This document shows, piece after piece, positions 1-11,959 of a stretch of 64,000 nucleotides of DNA; position 1 is the first letter of the stretch, and each line of letters begins with the position of its first letter. The stretch is from Timema cristinae (taxonomy: Eukaryota > Arthropoda > Insecta > Phasmatodea > Timematidae), in contig JBCFYV010000012.1 of assembly GCA_039000515.1 (NCBI GenBank), positions 129,280,652 to 129,344,651 on the forward strand, in the 5' to 3' direction. Under the pieces are notes generated by a model, which saw only the letters and a program-made list of their open reading frames with translations, made no database searches and was not told the origin of the DNA. The position numbers and the translations under genes are program-made.

Positions 1-95
1 CCATTAGATACAATGTTGTTGGGTCTTATTGGACTGAATGCCAGGGGAGTATCACAAGTAGTGTGAACTATTCAGCCGCTGGGCCAGCTCGAGTG

Positions 96-360
96 TTATG
101 TGCAACCCTCCGCCCCTTCCCCACTAGTTGGGGCTCTCTGTCCAATTTGGTCAAACGCCCCGTGGCTTTGAGAAGGTGACGACCTCACGGTGGGCTGATA
201 ATGAACATTTAGGAGCCACCGCTCTCCAGAGAGAAGCCTAACAACATATGTTTGGACCGTTGCCGTATGCGGACAGATATCCACCGTAGCAACATGGATT
301 CGAACCCCGATATATTCGCCGGGTGCTTCATGCCCTGTAGTTGCTACACCCAATAGTCTG
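96..360 (-). repeat. Possible dispersed repeat with a B-box-like motif
   Basis: On the - strand, CGGGGTTCGAATCCATG near 293-310 resembles a Pol III B box, and the GC-rich body contrasts with the AT-rich flank from 361. This suggests a SINE or similar inserted repeat, but no A box or tail was confirmed. The open frame over it is not called. Confidence 0.35.
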
Positions 361-1734
361 ATATTATTTTAACCCCCATTTTATATTTATTGCAAATATT
401 TTAATTTTAAACTTTTTGTTGTGTTGGTTATCGCCAAATTCTCTTTATGATTTAAATGTTTAATTCATTTATTTTTTAATATCCATGGACGTAATTTCTT
501 ACTCCTTGAGACCTACAAGTCATATATATAAAGTGGAACAGGACGGTTTAATCTACTTACCTCTAAATTTGCAAGAAACTGTTTTTTTAGTCGAGAGGAG
601 TTTAGTTTTGTCTACATTCAAAGAAGAACCATTAATGCACTCTATCGGGAGTCTTGGAAGTAGCCAGGCCCATGGACATATGTTTTGTTTCATTCTTTAC
701 AGAGCGATGTTCAAATTTTGACAGTAGACGTCAAAACTATTATATTTAATAAATCTCCATAATTTCCCTAATAATTTTCTAAGCTTCATTATTCTTTGAA
801 TATAATTAATTATTTCTACATTTTACAAGCTAATTAAATCCGAATTCATCCTTCAATACTTTAGTGTTGTTATTTTACTTTTTGTTGATTTTTTTTACAT
901 AGACAAAACATTGCATTGGGATGATTTAGAAAATTTTAAAATTCGAACAAAGTTCTTCTATTGTCTTCGATGCATCTGACCAGGACTGAAATCTGCCCAG
1001 TTCCTTTTAAAACCATAATTAAAATAGTAAATATGTAATTTGGAAAGCATTAAACTAGTTGAGAGAAGAGCGCAGAGTCTAGTAATGAACTGAAAATGTT
1101 TGGGAAGAAAAGTTCTTCGTGTTAGTTCCAAATATGAGGATTTGAAATTTCAAGTAATTTTTTTGTCAAGATTCCTTGAAGACCTTTTTTTCTTTTCATG
1201 GTGATATCACTCTAATTCAATTTTATGCATTCTTACTTCAAGCCATCAACTACCAGAAACTATTTTACATTTTTCTTCAGTAACTTAACTAAATTTACTA
1301 AACATATTTGGTCCCATATTTCAATCAGAAATATTATAAAATAATAATTGATTTTTGTCTACCTATTGTTAACATTTTTGCCACCTTTGGACATAACATA
1401 CATATTTTATCTCCGGAATATATTTTTAATTATATTTTATTTAAATTAACTAGAACCCTAATAAACTTTGTCTCTGTAAAATAACATTCATTTCATATTA
1501 TTACATGTTACGAGTATTATTTTTGTCTCGTTCAAAAGTACTCCACTAGCTTTATAAACTACCTGAGTATTGTTATTTAACCGTAGCTCCTCAGGCAGGT
1601 ACACTCAAATAGATGGCTAGATAATTACATGAATAATATTTAAAACGAGGTTTACATGTCTTTATTAGTATCACTTCCTCAAACAGAGTTTGCATTATTT
1701 TATTGTGTAATTATCACCTATGTATCTTAACACG
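361..1734. other. AT-rich non-coding sequence
   Basis: No coding homology, RNA gene or repeat structure was recognised. Confidence 0.6.
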
Positions 1735-1893
1735 TGCCCTGGTTGGTTCCCAGTAACCAAGGGCCAACTTAGGGTTGTCATTGCCGAAGCTCAGACAAAG
1801 GCAGTTCATCACCTATACACCCGGTCCTTTTATTACCCGCACCCCAGAAGTCCCAGAGTGCTTTCAAGATCTCATTGCTCTACCGACTGAGCA
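1735..1893 (-). repeat. tRNA-derived SINE-like repeat
   Basis: On the - strand, GCTCAGTCGGTAGAGCAATG (near 1893-1874) is a clear tRNA D-arm/A-box sequence. The B box is not evident, and the tail after about 1735 is AT-rich (ACACAATAAAATAAT). It is probably an old SINE rather than a tRNA gene because anticodon and T-arms do not form. Confidence 0.5.
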
Positions 1894-2379
1894 TTTATTT
1901 ATTTTATTTTCCCCCCGCAGACTCTTTAAATAAAATTAAAATAGCTCACCACGACACTTTTCAAATGGGGGGTTGGCCAGCTAAAACTTTATTTTTAGCA
2001 CAAATAATGTTTGCTAGAACAGTCATATATCGTTCTTCTCGCTCTCCAACCACGCAAATGCGGGTTATTAACTGCTTCCTTCCCGAGTCTTTGAGCTATA
2101 AGCACACGTCCACAACGGAGGGATTCCCGAGAAAATGCTTCAGATAGCCCAGTCAACCTGAGGTTTACAAAGGGAAAATAATCAACTACTCTCATGTAGA
2201 CAAGTGTTCAGACCTCTCCTCAAATCTAAAAATTCGCTGTTTCTTATCAGTGTTATCTCAGTAACTACTAATCGTCAAACGCTGCGGTTTGCTTTAGAAA
2301 TCTTCTAATAGAATTAGGAAGTCAAATAATAATAATGTTATAATTGTTCTCCATTAGCAATAAAAGCGTTAAAAATATT

Positions 2380-2655
2380 ATTATTAGCACCGCGTCTTAC
2401 TACCCGTTCGGGTTATACGCACTTACGCTAATGCGTAATGGTAGGGTGATTGTGAGATGAAATGGAGGACCTACAGTTTAACGTGGAATCCGAACCACGG
2501 TGGAGGCCTGGCATTCCTCACATTCACAAGATGTCTTGTCAGAGGTGAAGGAAGGGTTTGGTAATCAGATAAATCTTTGCCGGGACCGGGGATTGAACCC
2601 CGGCCGCCAGCATAGAAGTCTGACACCTTACCCTAGACCACCAGGTCATCCGTTA
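2380..2655 (-). repeat. tRNA-derived SINE
   Basis: On the - strand, CCTGGTGGTCTAGGGTAAGG (A box) and CCGGGGTTCAATCCCCGG (B box within a paired T-arm) are spaced as in a tRNA. They are followed by about 190 bases of body and an AAT-rich tail (GCTAATAATAATA) near 2380. No acceptor stem closes, so it is a SINE. Confidence 0.8.
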
Positions 2656-4145
2656 AAAATAACTTTCCCTCAAAAAATTAATAACTTTCCGCACTGTGTT
2701 TGTATTTATTAATATAAATTTGGACAAAGAAGGATTTTGTCCCAAAAAATCTCCAAAATAAATTGAAAAACAATTAAAAGAGCTTTAAAACTATGCACTA
2801 TAGTTAACATTTTAGTTTCTTAAGAATTTGAAAATGAGTGACAACGTTCATTAAATTGCAAGGTGGGACATTATTTAAGAGAGAGTGGTCTCTCGGCTCT
2901 TGTCACCATTAAATAATTATTGAAAGGACTACTATCAATAAATACTAACTTCAAGAAGAAGAAAATTATGTTTTAACAGAATATAAGAAGGTGCTGAAAA
3001 TCTTAATACAGCGGATTACTCTGATGTATTAATTACATCTTATATTTACAGTATGGTGTCCATGTTACGAAGTTGATCATTTTGAGGAAAGATGAACCAA
3101 TTATAACATATCTCTCAAGAACCTCCTACATCCTCTTCTTGTACCATAGTAGCATTGGTACAGGATCCTCCACAAACTTCACGCAGTCTAAGGACACTTG
3201 TTCTGACAGGACAAGGACCAGAGATGTCAAGTCTCCCACCCCATTCAGTCGCGTCAATATCTTTTTGTCCAAGTCATTTTTGAACCTGGTAATAAGTTCG
3301 AAAAGAGTGTTTCTCAGCTGCAGCAGAGGCTAGGACTTAAGATGCCATGTTTAATTTTGATTTCAAAGACATTCTCGCCACTGCTTTGAGATACATTTTA
3401 TAACTGCTTCAATCCAAATTATTAGAACTACAACCAACATACAACTTGAGAATGAAATCCTCTCTGGCTTCGTTAACTTCATTTTGGTCAGCGCCACTTG
3501 TGTTAAATATAGGGCTGTCAAACTTGATACCTCAATACACTCGACTCTTACTGGTATCAAAAGAATCGAGAATCGATCTTACTATTACAACTCTCCCAAC
3601 TCGATTCTTAGCTCTCAATAAAACTGGCAACTAAACATAACGGCAACATTCTAAATAGGTATTAATCGATCTTCTCTCAAATTAGTTTAGTTGCCGTTTC
3701 ACTTAAATGCCGGTAAATTGTAAATATACTGTAATGGCCCGAATATAATACGACTTGAAATTATGAAAAAGTAAAATTTAAGTGAGACTGTGTAATGTTA
3801 TTGATTTGCCCCTAAAGACAATAATATCGTCCTAATTTTATAAACGTATTTTCTTTTCTTTAAATTATAATATATTACATGGCGCTTGAGGCACTTTTTC
3901 TTCCAAGAAGGTACACGCTACTGTAAGTGACGTCAGAGTGTACCAGTCGAGTCAACATGACAATTTAAGGTTTTTAAATAATAACTTCCTATTCTGAAAA
4001 GTTCGAATAGAGATTTTAAAAAGTAACTTGAGTCAGTTTCCGGCTCTCGAAGCTCCTAGTGAAACCGAGATGTTTTTGTCTTGTATTTTAAATTTTTTAT
4101 AACACGACCTTCTCGAAGCTTCCATGAGTAATGGATATATACAAA
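2656..4145. other. AT-rich sequence, no supported gene
   Basis: Short open frames at 3.07-3.63 kb were examined on both strands. They show no recognised domain, and nothing links them. Confidence 0.5.
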
Positions 4146-4164
4146 GAATGGTGCAATGTAAGGA

Positions 4165-4415
4165 TACTACTCACTAGGTAGTACTCACTACTCACTACTC
4201 ACTAGGCAGTACTCACTACTCACTACTCACTAGTCACTAGTCACTACTCACTACTCACTACTCACTAGGCAGTACTCACTACTCACTACTCACTAGGCAG
4301 TACTCACTACTCACTACTCACTACTCACTACTCACTAGGCAGTACTCACTACTCACTAGGCAGTACTCACTACTCACTAGTCACTATTCACTACTCACTA
4401 CTCACTAGTCACTAG
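4165..4415 (+). repeat. Heptamer microsatellite (TACTCAC with TAGGCAG variants)
   Basis: About 250 bp of TACTCAC repeats interspersed with TAGGCAG and TAGTCAC. The variants form a longer-period pattern. Confidence 0.95.
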
Positions 4416-4604
4416 GAGTCCAGTCCTTGAACTACTCGGAACTGCAGCTCCTGTCCGCGATCCCTACGATCATGCAATAGGCCGCGTATATATTTCGTCG
4501 ACGACATGATCTATTTTCTCTAGAAATAAACCGAGATTTAGAAATAAAAGCATGTCAATATAATAAGTGTGTGTTAATTATACAATATTCCAATCACCAA
4601 TAAC

Positions 4605-4870
4605 TCTTTAATTGGCGCTCGATCACGGGCTATAAATACCAATTATCTCACCACATCAAAATACCAGACCGCTTTAATTAGTGCTCGACCACGGGCAATT
4701 ATCAGCTAATTAAACGGTATAACTTCAATCGACACCCAACGCGACGAACCAGATCCAGAATTCATCGAACGACGCGGAGAGAGACGTCCAAAACATCATA
4801 ATTAGCGCCCAACGTAAGCAGTAATATTTCTATAACACTTCAATTGGCGCACAACGTAGGGACCCGTAAA
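4605..4870 (+). repeat. Four diverged copies of a PBS-like motif
   Basis: TTAATTGGCGCTCGATCACG (4610), TTAATTAGTGCTCGACCACG (4674), ATAATTAGCGCCCAACGTAA (4798) and TCAATTGGCGCACAACGTAG (4850) share a 20-base pattern. TGGCGCCCAACGT is reminiscent of a tRNA-primer-binding site in LTR retroelements. No gag or LTR was found next to it. Confidence 0.5.
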
Positions 4871-5940
4871 TCAATAATTCATAAACTGCCAGAATATATG
4901 ACCCGATCCTAAACAAACAATTGATATATAATACGTAGACTAGAATGGCAATTTTCCGTAATAAATCGATATTTCTATCGTTAATTGATATAATTACCAA
5001 AACGTGTATATCGAAAACTACGATATTACTATCAAATTAAAATGACCGCTCTCATTTAATTATATTATTTGTCGCTTTTCAGTTTTTAATGTTTTATTTA
5101 GCTCTTTGAATAATACAATTTTTATAAAAAATAGTTCAAGAATTGATGTAATTAATAAAACTGTAGCAAAAAAGTTGTATTTATTTTAATTCAATAGAAT
5201 AATCTATATACCGTAGCCAAAACTTCATCGTCAATTTCTGGCGATCCAACGTGCGTAGGGTCAGTTATGGTAGAAGATTTAACATTTTCGTAACGTGTGA
5301 AATGTGTTCTTTTTTCCGTTATTTCCGTTATTTGCAATAATGCTAGGAAAAATAATGAAAAAGGAAAAGTTTAAGAATTGGAATCGAGAATCTAAGAATT
5401 GAGGTTGAACTTAGGACTCGGAATCGAGAAATACAGGTATCGTGGCATCTGTATGATAAATATTACAAACAAAACTGTCACTCAATTATTCGTCAAAATG
5501 GCTTTAAGGGTTCCGTACTGATGTGTAAATTCTATTTTTTTTATCAGATCTCCATAACTCTTTGAGATAGGAAATTACTTATCAATACAAATATCTATGT
5601 TTATTCATAATAAAAACTACTTGTATTAAAAATATATTTTTAAAACCAACAGTTTTCAAGCTAGATGCAAATACTTATATTTCCTAACTTTTTGAACAAT
5701 AAAAGTAAAGTATTGCTACCATCAAAAAATTCTAACCCGAGATGGATGTCGACGTTTCATGAACCCCGTAATCTTAAAAAGGTTTTTATTAAAGCCATAT
5801 GTCGGTTTGTGTGTCTAACCCTAATACTAAGGGTAGTTTACTTAGGGCAAAAAAAGGAAAAATTGATTTTGATTAAAATTCGTATCTAGATGTTGATTAA
5901 GATTATATACAAACAAATTAGCTATTTACATTTTGGCGTG
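4871..5940. other. AT-rich sequence, no gene seen
   Basis: No coding homology. A short open frame at 5.67-5.89 kb is AT-rich and not called. Confidence 0.55.
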
Positions 5941-6066
5941 AAAATGACGTTGAGGGTACTTTACAGAAGGGGAAATGACTTTGAGGGTACTTTACAGAAG
6001 GGAAAATGACTTTGAGGGTACTTTACAGAAGGGAAAATGACTTTGAGGGTACTTTACAGAAGGGGA
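5940..6066 (+). repeat. 32-bp tandem repeat, 4 copies
   Basis: Four units of GAAAATGACTTTGAGGGTAC then TTTACAGAAGGG with few differences. Confidence 0.95.
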
Positions 6067-6339
6067 AGTTTCCATATCTCGCGAATATTTGATTTACTAA
6101 ATAACTTATCGTTGCAAAATTGTAGTACTATTACAAATACAATATTTTTATTTGAAATATACTTTTATAAAACCAATAGTTTCTGAGATATTGGGAAATA
6201 TATTAATACAATTTTTCGAGCTTTAGTTGTACAGCGATACTACTTAAGTGTTAAATTAAAAAAAAAATCACCTGATATTATGCCTTATGGCAACCGGGAT
6301 TCGAACAGAACAAGCCAGGGCCCCGTGTCATAATTTATA

Positions 6340-6725
6340 AGGATTTGCCGGGAATGGATGGCGACTGTAATAACTCTCCACAGCTGATTATCCTGAACGA
6401 CCTGAAATGAAGCCTGCGTGAAGCCAACGAAGTGGTCCTCGATCTTTTCACCAAAGGATGCCATCAGCAAAATATTAGCGTCATGTACCTTACACAAAAT
6501 ACATTCCAACAAAGTAAGGGCCAAAGAGACAATTCCTTAAAGGCACACTATATTGTGCTGTTTAAAAATCCCAGTGATAACACTTTGCACGCCAGTTCTG
6601 CCCTGAAAACCAAAGTGTTTTACAGGAGGCCTACACAGATGCTACAAATACTCCCCACAGGTATATATTGCTAGATTTCAAGCACGATACATCCAAATGG
6701 TTCCGATGTAGAACCCACACAATTA
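6340..6725 (+). pseudogene. Polinton (Maverick) packaging ATPase, fragment
   Basis: + strand: PQLIILNDLK (Walker B-like), a stop, then LFTKGCHQQNISVMYLTQN and LKAHYIVLFKNPSDN, continuing in another frame with YILLDFKHDT near 6.66 kb. This order is typical of the A32/FtsK-like DNA-packaging ATPase of Polintons. The Walker A half is absent, and a stop and a frameshift show it is inactive. Confidence 0.78.
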
Positions 6726-6867
6726 TTGGGTGCTGCGTGTACCTACCACGCAAAGGCTATACAAACATTGAGACTTCCCAAATACATATTATTTCATAAC
6801 CATGACTCCCAAGGTGTTCAAGCAACCCCTTCTGTTGCATACAATGCATCGCATGAACCCACAGCCA

Positions 6868-7020
6868 CGGTTCACCTTGCTGAAAACGACAGATAAGAAC
6901 TTAATGACTCTCTTGTTGAGTGTGCCTATAAGACTTAAAAAGGGAGGGCACCATTGAAAAATGAGCAAAAGACAAAGCTACGTGCTCGCACGAAGGTGTT
7001 GCGCAAGCTGTTCATATAAG
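6868..7020 (+). pseudogene. Polinton-associated small ORF, fragment
   Basis: In one + strand frame: NDSLVECAYKT, a stop, KGRAPLKNEQKTKLRARTKV, then LRKLF. It resembles the short conserved Polinton ORF (ECA.N.L.G...L....K..L......LR.L) usually found between the ATPase and capsid genes; its role is not well defined. Position and pattern fit, but the length is only about 50 codons. Confidence 0.5.
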
Positions 7021-8500
7021 TGCACCGAACTAATGGAAATTAGCTCACATAGTTAATTGTTTCTACCTCGCTTCAAGTAAATAACGACTCGTCAAGAACA
7101 GTGGTGGAGATTTGACTTACCATGGCCTAGCTGATGCAGTGGTTGTATTCTGGGGTCGTCACTAATGAGCCACATTTAACTAAATTCGAGTGGTAGCTCA
7201 CAAAAAAAAAGTTGAAACAAACTATGTCTTGTTTCGCCTCTCTCATCGTTTACTCTTCACGCATGCGCCTATAACCCTTCTGGCATCCACCCCTCTGAGT
7301 GCTGTAGCTCTGAGACATGATTGGTTGACCCCACCTCTTTTCCCTTCCTAGTCTGGTCTCAAGCGGGGAGTCTATTTAATAGACTAATAACAAAGCCAAT
7401 GGTTATAGGCTCGAAGATTATCTAATCTATTAAGGTGAGCTCTAAAGCTGTACATATTTAAAACTCTCGCGTAACACATTAGTGATCACTGCAGAAGCTA
7501 GGCGTTACGCGTTAACAACCCTCAACAAATATAATGTTACTCTAATGTAGCAATAATAACAATCAACAGTGGACCCAGTCCCAATCTATCCTATAAGTGC
7601 CCTGCATCCTAATTTATTGTAATTATCCAGACGACACCTAATTATAAGCATAATCCATGAATAGTTACAAGATGGGTGGTAAGCCCAAGACGCAAAGTTT
7701 GACTCTGCGCACTCAATAGTATGTAAATATATCAACAAAGCCAATAGGCGCAATTAACTTGGGCTGGAGCCCAAAAAGATGGCAGAAAGGCGACGGCATT
7801 TTCAACTACTGCGAGAAGCGCATGGCGTAGCAAGGTTTAATATTCAAAATAAGAGTTAAGAGCAGAACAATAATTTTGACTGGTTTCCCCCATTACGCCG
7901 AAAGAGAATTTAGATACAAAACAATAAACCCAACCTACGTCCGTTCTCACCTTAGGTCGGCTGGTGGTGTAATAAGTGACCATAGACCATCAGCGCACCA
8001 ATATATATAAAAGTTAAAGTTGCAGAGAGGGGGGACGCGAGAGAGGGAAGGAGGAGAGGAAGTAGGAGAAGCGAGAGAACGGGACGACGATATGGATCGA
8101 GTAACTTGCCGAACACTCTAGACGCTATGCGTGGCGGAAGAAGGAACTATCTTCTCTTGTTTCTGGCCAGTCTCGGGTTTTAGCCTTAGTAGTGGTCCGT
8201 TAACCGCTCCGCTAGTCTATCGGGCGATCGGTTGGAGTAAAGAGGTCGGTGCTAGTGCCCGTGGGCTGCAGCTCGTCAAGGAGGTTCGGTGAGTATCCCC
8301 CATTCGATTTAGCCATAACTCGTAACTTGTTACATCCAACTTGTAACTTGTTATAATAGCTACATAGTGACGTGTTTAACCAATATAAATATATTTTGAA
8401 CGGTACCGAGCTCAGGGTCAAGTTGGTCCGTTTCAGAGACATTCATTAGTCTTATGGCTGCAGCTGCAATCAGCCGGTAAGTTCACATCGTCGAGGTTGT
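7021..8500. other. Non-coding sequence between Polinton fragments
   Basis: No gene recognised. Contains a G/A-rich purine stretch at 8.03-8.08 kb and a near-repeat of AACTTGTTA at 8.32-8.36 kb. It may be a later insertion in, or an eroded part of, the Polinton. Confidence 0.45.
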
Positions 8501-8512
8501 TCTTTTAGTGCG

Positions 8513-9125
8513 ATGGGTGAAAGTAGAACCCTCTGCCCTGCTGTCCATGCCAAAGCATTAAACGTCAGTCCCGCAAAGTATCTCATCACCCGAGTGGAAG
8601 TAAAAACGCTCACCATTCCTTCTGGAGAATCTCTGGACAATGTGTTCACGGACTGCTACCCAAACGATGCATCGTGGGTCGTATCTAACGCTGCTTTCAA
8701 CGGAAACGTAACCAAGAACACCTTCAATTTCCAGACGTACGACATGAATCATTTCTCGCTGTATGTGGTCAATGGACAAGTACTGTCGAAACCCTTGTAG
8801 CCTGATCTAACCTATCCTACCACACGCTGTTTTCTGGAACGGGTATCCATTTCATTAACGAGGGTAGTGCCATCACACGTAAGACCTACACTAAATACGG
8901 GGTATTATCTCATGGCTTTTGACCTTACACCTAATTTTTCCGCCCTCATGACATAGCATTGGAATTTTTGGAATTTTATTCGACATGGCTCTCTGAGCAT
9001 CGAAGTGAGATTCACACAAGCTCTCGCCGAAACCGTCAACTGTATCGTGTACAGTGAGTTTGCCAACATCACCACCATTGACAAGGACAGACACGTTGTG
9101 ACCTAATTTGGGATTTAATATAAGC
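8513..9125 (+). pseudogene. Polinton major capsid protein, degenerate C-terminal half
   Basis: + strand: YLITRVEVKTLTIPSGES, then AAFNGNVTKNTFNFQTYDMN. This is the hallmark stretch (RVEVK...IP.G.....AFNG....NPFNF..Y) of the Polinton double-jelly-roll capsid protein. After a stop at 8798, other frames show HTLFSGTGIHFINEG, then DLTPNFSAL, HGSLSIEVRFTQAL and NCIVYSEFANITTIDKDR. At least four frame breaks are needed to follow it. Confidence 0.85.
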
Positions 9126-9157
9126 GACATCCCACCCCTTACCCAGTCATTTAAATC

Positions 9158-9600
9158 ATGGGCGTCATTATAAATTTCCAGAGCTACATCGATGACAAAA
9201 AGAGCTTATCGTCAAGGAACTGAGTGTTTTATCTGAGTGGTACAGTACTTCAACATTGGGTGTTAAAACCACCTCAAGCCATCAAGGAACTTTCTATTAC
9301 GGCCAAAATCAACTATATCATCAACAAACTGCAAGGCATCCCCTGGGATAACGGTGATGTGGATTACAGACTTCTCTAATAGCTCATCTCTCGTGCCAAA
9401 CTGAGTGCAGAAACCGTCTACGTCAAGAGAGAAGAAAAAAGTTTCTAACAAAAAACAAATCTATGGATTTGGTAGATCGATACTAGAGTATGTTCGTCTT
9501 TATGAACACTTAAATTGGGCCGCGCCATGTGCATGGCACATAGTTCTGTAAGGAATTTCTGTTGGGCCTCTATCGTCTGGGGACTTCGAGATTGGATGAT
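9158..9600 (+). pseudogene. Polinton accessory ORF (uncharacterised), degenerate
   Basis: + strand fragments: GVIINFQSYIDDK, KELSITAKINYIINK, GIPWDNGDVDY and SAETVYVKREEKS. The spacing VQ.F......KEL...........I.W..G...Y.......A..VYVKG.EK matches the uncharacterised ORF that often precedes the protease in arthropod Polintons. The latter part is shifted and includes LGRAMCMAHSS-like residues. Function unknown. Confidence 0.65.
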
Positions 9601-9605
9601 TGAAG

Positions 9606-10023
9606 ATGGACACGCACACAATAAGACGTGCGCTGAAAACAAGTCCGTGGTTTCGTTCTGTACGGTCGGGTGTTTTCCCTGCTGATCAACTACCCGCAAT
9701 AATAGCGCGTCCTGACACACTCGTCATCAACACGGATCCTCACACCAAGCCTGGGACGCATTGGGTCGCCATCTTTATAGACAAAAACGGCGTGGGAGAA
9801 TACCTTGACAGTTATGGTTTATTCACCCCGTATAAAGCCACATCTGTCATTTATAATTAAAAACGTTTCCCGCTGGTTTCATAACACGATACTACATCAA
9901 GGCATAGCCTCAGAAGTTTTCGGCCATTACTGCTTCATGTACCTTCTATATCGCTCCCAGAACATTCCAATGAAGACTTTACTGACCCTATTCTCACCCA
10001 CTAATCATACATACAAACACTAA
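9606..10023 (+). pseudogene. Polinton adenain-like cysteine protease, inactive
   Basis: + strand: DTLVINTDPHTKPGTHWVAI, then EYLDSYG, hold the conserved region with the catalytic His in THW and the Asp in DSYG. After a frame break near 9.84 kb, EVFGHYCFMYLL corresponds to the conserved CG.YC..YL motif, but the position of the catalytic Cys reads Phe. The normal role would be processing of capsid precursors. Confidence 0.83.
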
Positions 10024-10118
10024 AGTGTTGAGATCTTACAACACATTTTTCAATACGTCAGCATCCTGGCGTCCAATCAGCCTTCCCCTCGGTTATTATA
10101 AAAGAGCGTTCCAACGAC

Positions 10119-10400
10119 ATGCTAGCCATAATCACGACAGTCATCGAACCAATCAAATATCATGGAAGGCCCTTTAAACTTCAAAGCAAAGCTGGTAAAG
10201 CCGCTCACAATAACAAGTATTTTCAACACTTTGTATCGCTAGATGAAGTCGATGCTAAACGGATCATTGTCGGCATGAGTGTCATGAACATCTTTACATC
10301 TTTTGTCCAGCTAGGAAAATGCGGAGGGAACTGCGCGGTGTTTAACCGTGAGAAGTGGCAAGAACAGGCCAGCCACAAGTCGGTCCTCTCAGAAGATTAG
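10119..10400 (+). CDS. Unrecognised ORF in the Polinton block (93 aa)
   Basis: An intact 93-codon + strand frame directly after the protease, containing FKLQSKAGKAAHNNKYFQHF and CGGNCAVFN. No family was recognised. It may be a Polinton gene remnant because it sits in the same orientation and block; the next 370 bases hold shorter unrecognised frames (to 10774). Confidence 0.35.
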   Translation: MLAIITTVIEPIKYHGRPFKLQSKAGKAAHNNKYFQHFVSLDEVDAKRIIVGMSVMNIFTSFVQLGKCGGNCAVFNREKWQEQASHKSVLSED

Positions 10401-10826
10401 TCTGACTAATCATGAAATCTCTCTGAGGCGTATATACGGTGACCGTATGGTCATCGGCAGTGAGAAACATGACGCCGGACTCAAATGGGTCGTCCAACCT
10501 CGCACCTAGCTAGGTCCATCATTGCGAGGTGTGGGACATCATCGACGTTGCCGTCGACAGACGGAATATGGGGTTGACACCCGTAGCCCTATATTGCAAC
10601 GATTTAATCGACACACTCGTCGTGGATGTGTGCGACACATTAACAGAGACCAAGGAGGTAATCGACTTCAAACCTATTACGGTGGAAACACACATCAGAA
10701 ACCTGGAATCTGATCAGTGCTACCTACTATACACATCAAGTCGTCGGTCTGGACTATTACATGCTGGGTTTTGAACTAAAAACTATTTTAGTAGAACATC
10801 TAAGATACACTGTAGAAAACGTATTA

Positions 10827-10829
<3 letters not shown>

Positions 10830-10863
<34 letters not shown>

Positions 10864-10885
10864 CATATATATATAGATAGATACA
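10830..10885. repeat. (AC)n-(AT)n compound microsatellite
   Basis: A run of AC followed by TA repeats. The overlapping - strand open frame is low-complexity and not called. Confidence 0.95.
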
Positions 10886-11714
10886 CACACGCGCGTTAAT
10901 CGTGTAAAAATGTATAATACATATATGTATGTAATATTGTGTTTTATTCACGCAAACTCTGTATGTCCCGTGCCCTATTCTCATATCCCAACAAGTCTGG
11001 CCGCCAGGTATGAGTCTCGACTTGTCGAGCCCCCTAGCTGGCGACAGACTTGCGATATCACCTATTCCTGTCTCGACTTATCGAGCCCCACGTGTGAGTC
11101 GTCAGGGTTTCGATCTCACTCTTGCTCTCGATGTGTTGGGTCCCGAAATAAATTCCGGGGCTTGTAATAGGGGCACCGGGCTCATACTTTATGTTAGACA
11201 ACCGTCAAGATAGGATGGCAGTGGATGAGCCCGCCTCAGGATTGAACTGGATAGGATTGTGGCATTGATCCGGTAAAAACTAGTTCAATGAACTCCAGCC
11301 TTGATCTAGTTCTTTCAGTCCATCAAGGGGATTCTGGCGGAGGTAGAGGTGACCAACCGAATGATCAGCCTCTACGAGTGACCACCGTCAAGGAAGGAGT
11401 GCACGACAGCCAATAAATAACTGCCTGATCAGCCCTCAAAACCTCCCACGCCAACCTAAATCCTTCTCCAGACATTCGATACAATGGGGAATACATAAAA
11501 AACCAATGGGCACACAAACAATCAAATGGAGCACAAATTAAAAAGAAAAGATTGCTCTATGATGAAAAAAAAATGGACTGGATTGAACAAGCTTGGGCCA
11601 GAAACAACTCCTACGAATTAGGTCAATGGCCCTTAGCGGGGAGCACACCATTATTAACACCCTTGACCGACACCAGGTAAAAAACCTTTAAAAAGCACAT
11701 AAAACCCGAAATAA

Positions 11715-11895
11715 AACAGCTGTTCTGTAACGTCATTCGCAATACTGCTAGCTCAACACTTACCTTGACTAAAAGTTTATCACTAACATTGAAAAAAGGA
11801 ATTTTAAAATACAAGTCATCAACTTTATGATAATTGTCTTTTGATTTTAATTTTTTCCAATTTTGTTCACCACGTTTATCTTGAAAGATATGCAA
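11715..11895 (-). CDS. Possible exon or element fragment of unknown type
   Basis: A - strand open frame (HIFQDKRGEQNWKKLKS, then DDLYFKIPFFNVSDKLLVK) ends at a perfect donor CAAG|GTAAGTG near 11766. A lysine-rich peptide followed by a good donor could be an exon of a gene on the other strand or a decayed transposon. No family was recognised and no partner exon was found. Confidence 0.3.
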
Positions 11896-11918
11896 GGTAG
11901 AGTCTCACCTTGACTGAT

Positions 11919-11959
11919 TACACTATGGGTCTATCTAATAAGCCACACCATAGTGTAAT
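11919..11959. repeat. Short perfect inverted repeat (13-bp arms)
   Basis: GATTACACTATGG and CCATAGTGTAATC are perfect inverted complements separated by about 16 bases. It could form a hairpin. No element boundary was seen. Confidence 0.8.

Larger units (their letters stand above)
6340..10780 (+). mobile_element. Degenerate Polinton/Maverick element (partial)
   Basis: ATPase, small ORF, capsid protein, accessory ORF and protease fragments are all on the + strand over about 4 kb. No integrase or polymerase is present in this block, and no terminal inverted repeats were found. A polymerase fragment of the same type lies 40 kb away at 50.8 kb. Polintons are self-synthesising virus-like DNA transposons; all genes here are broken. 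Confidence 0.8.

Noticed and set aside
3073..3560. Possible decayed transposon protein on the minus strand
   Set aside because: Fragments such as LREVCGGS did not match any family I can name, and several stops and frame breaks occur.
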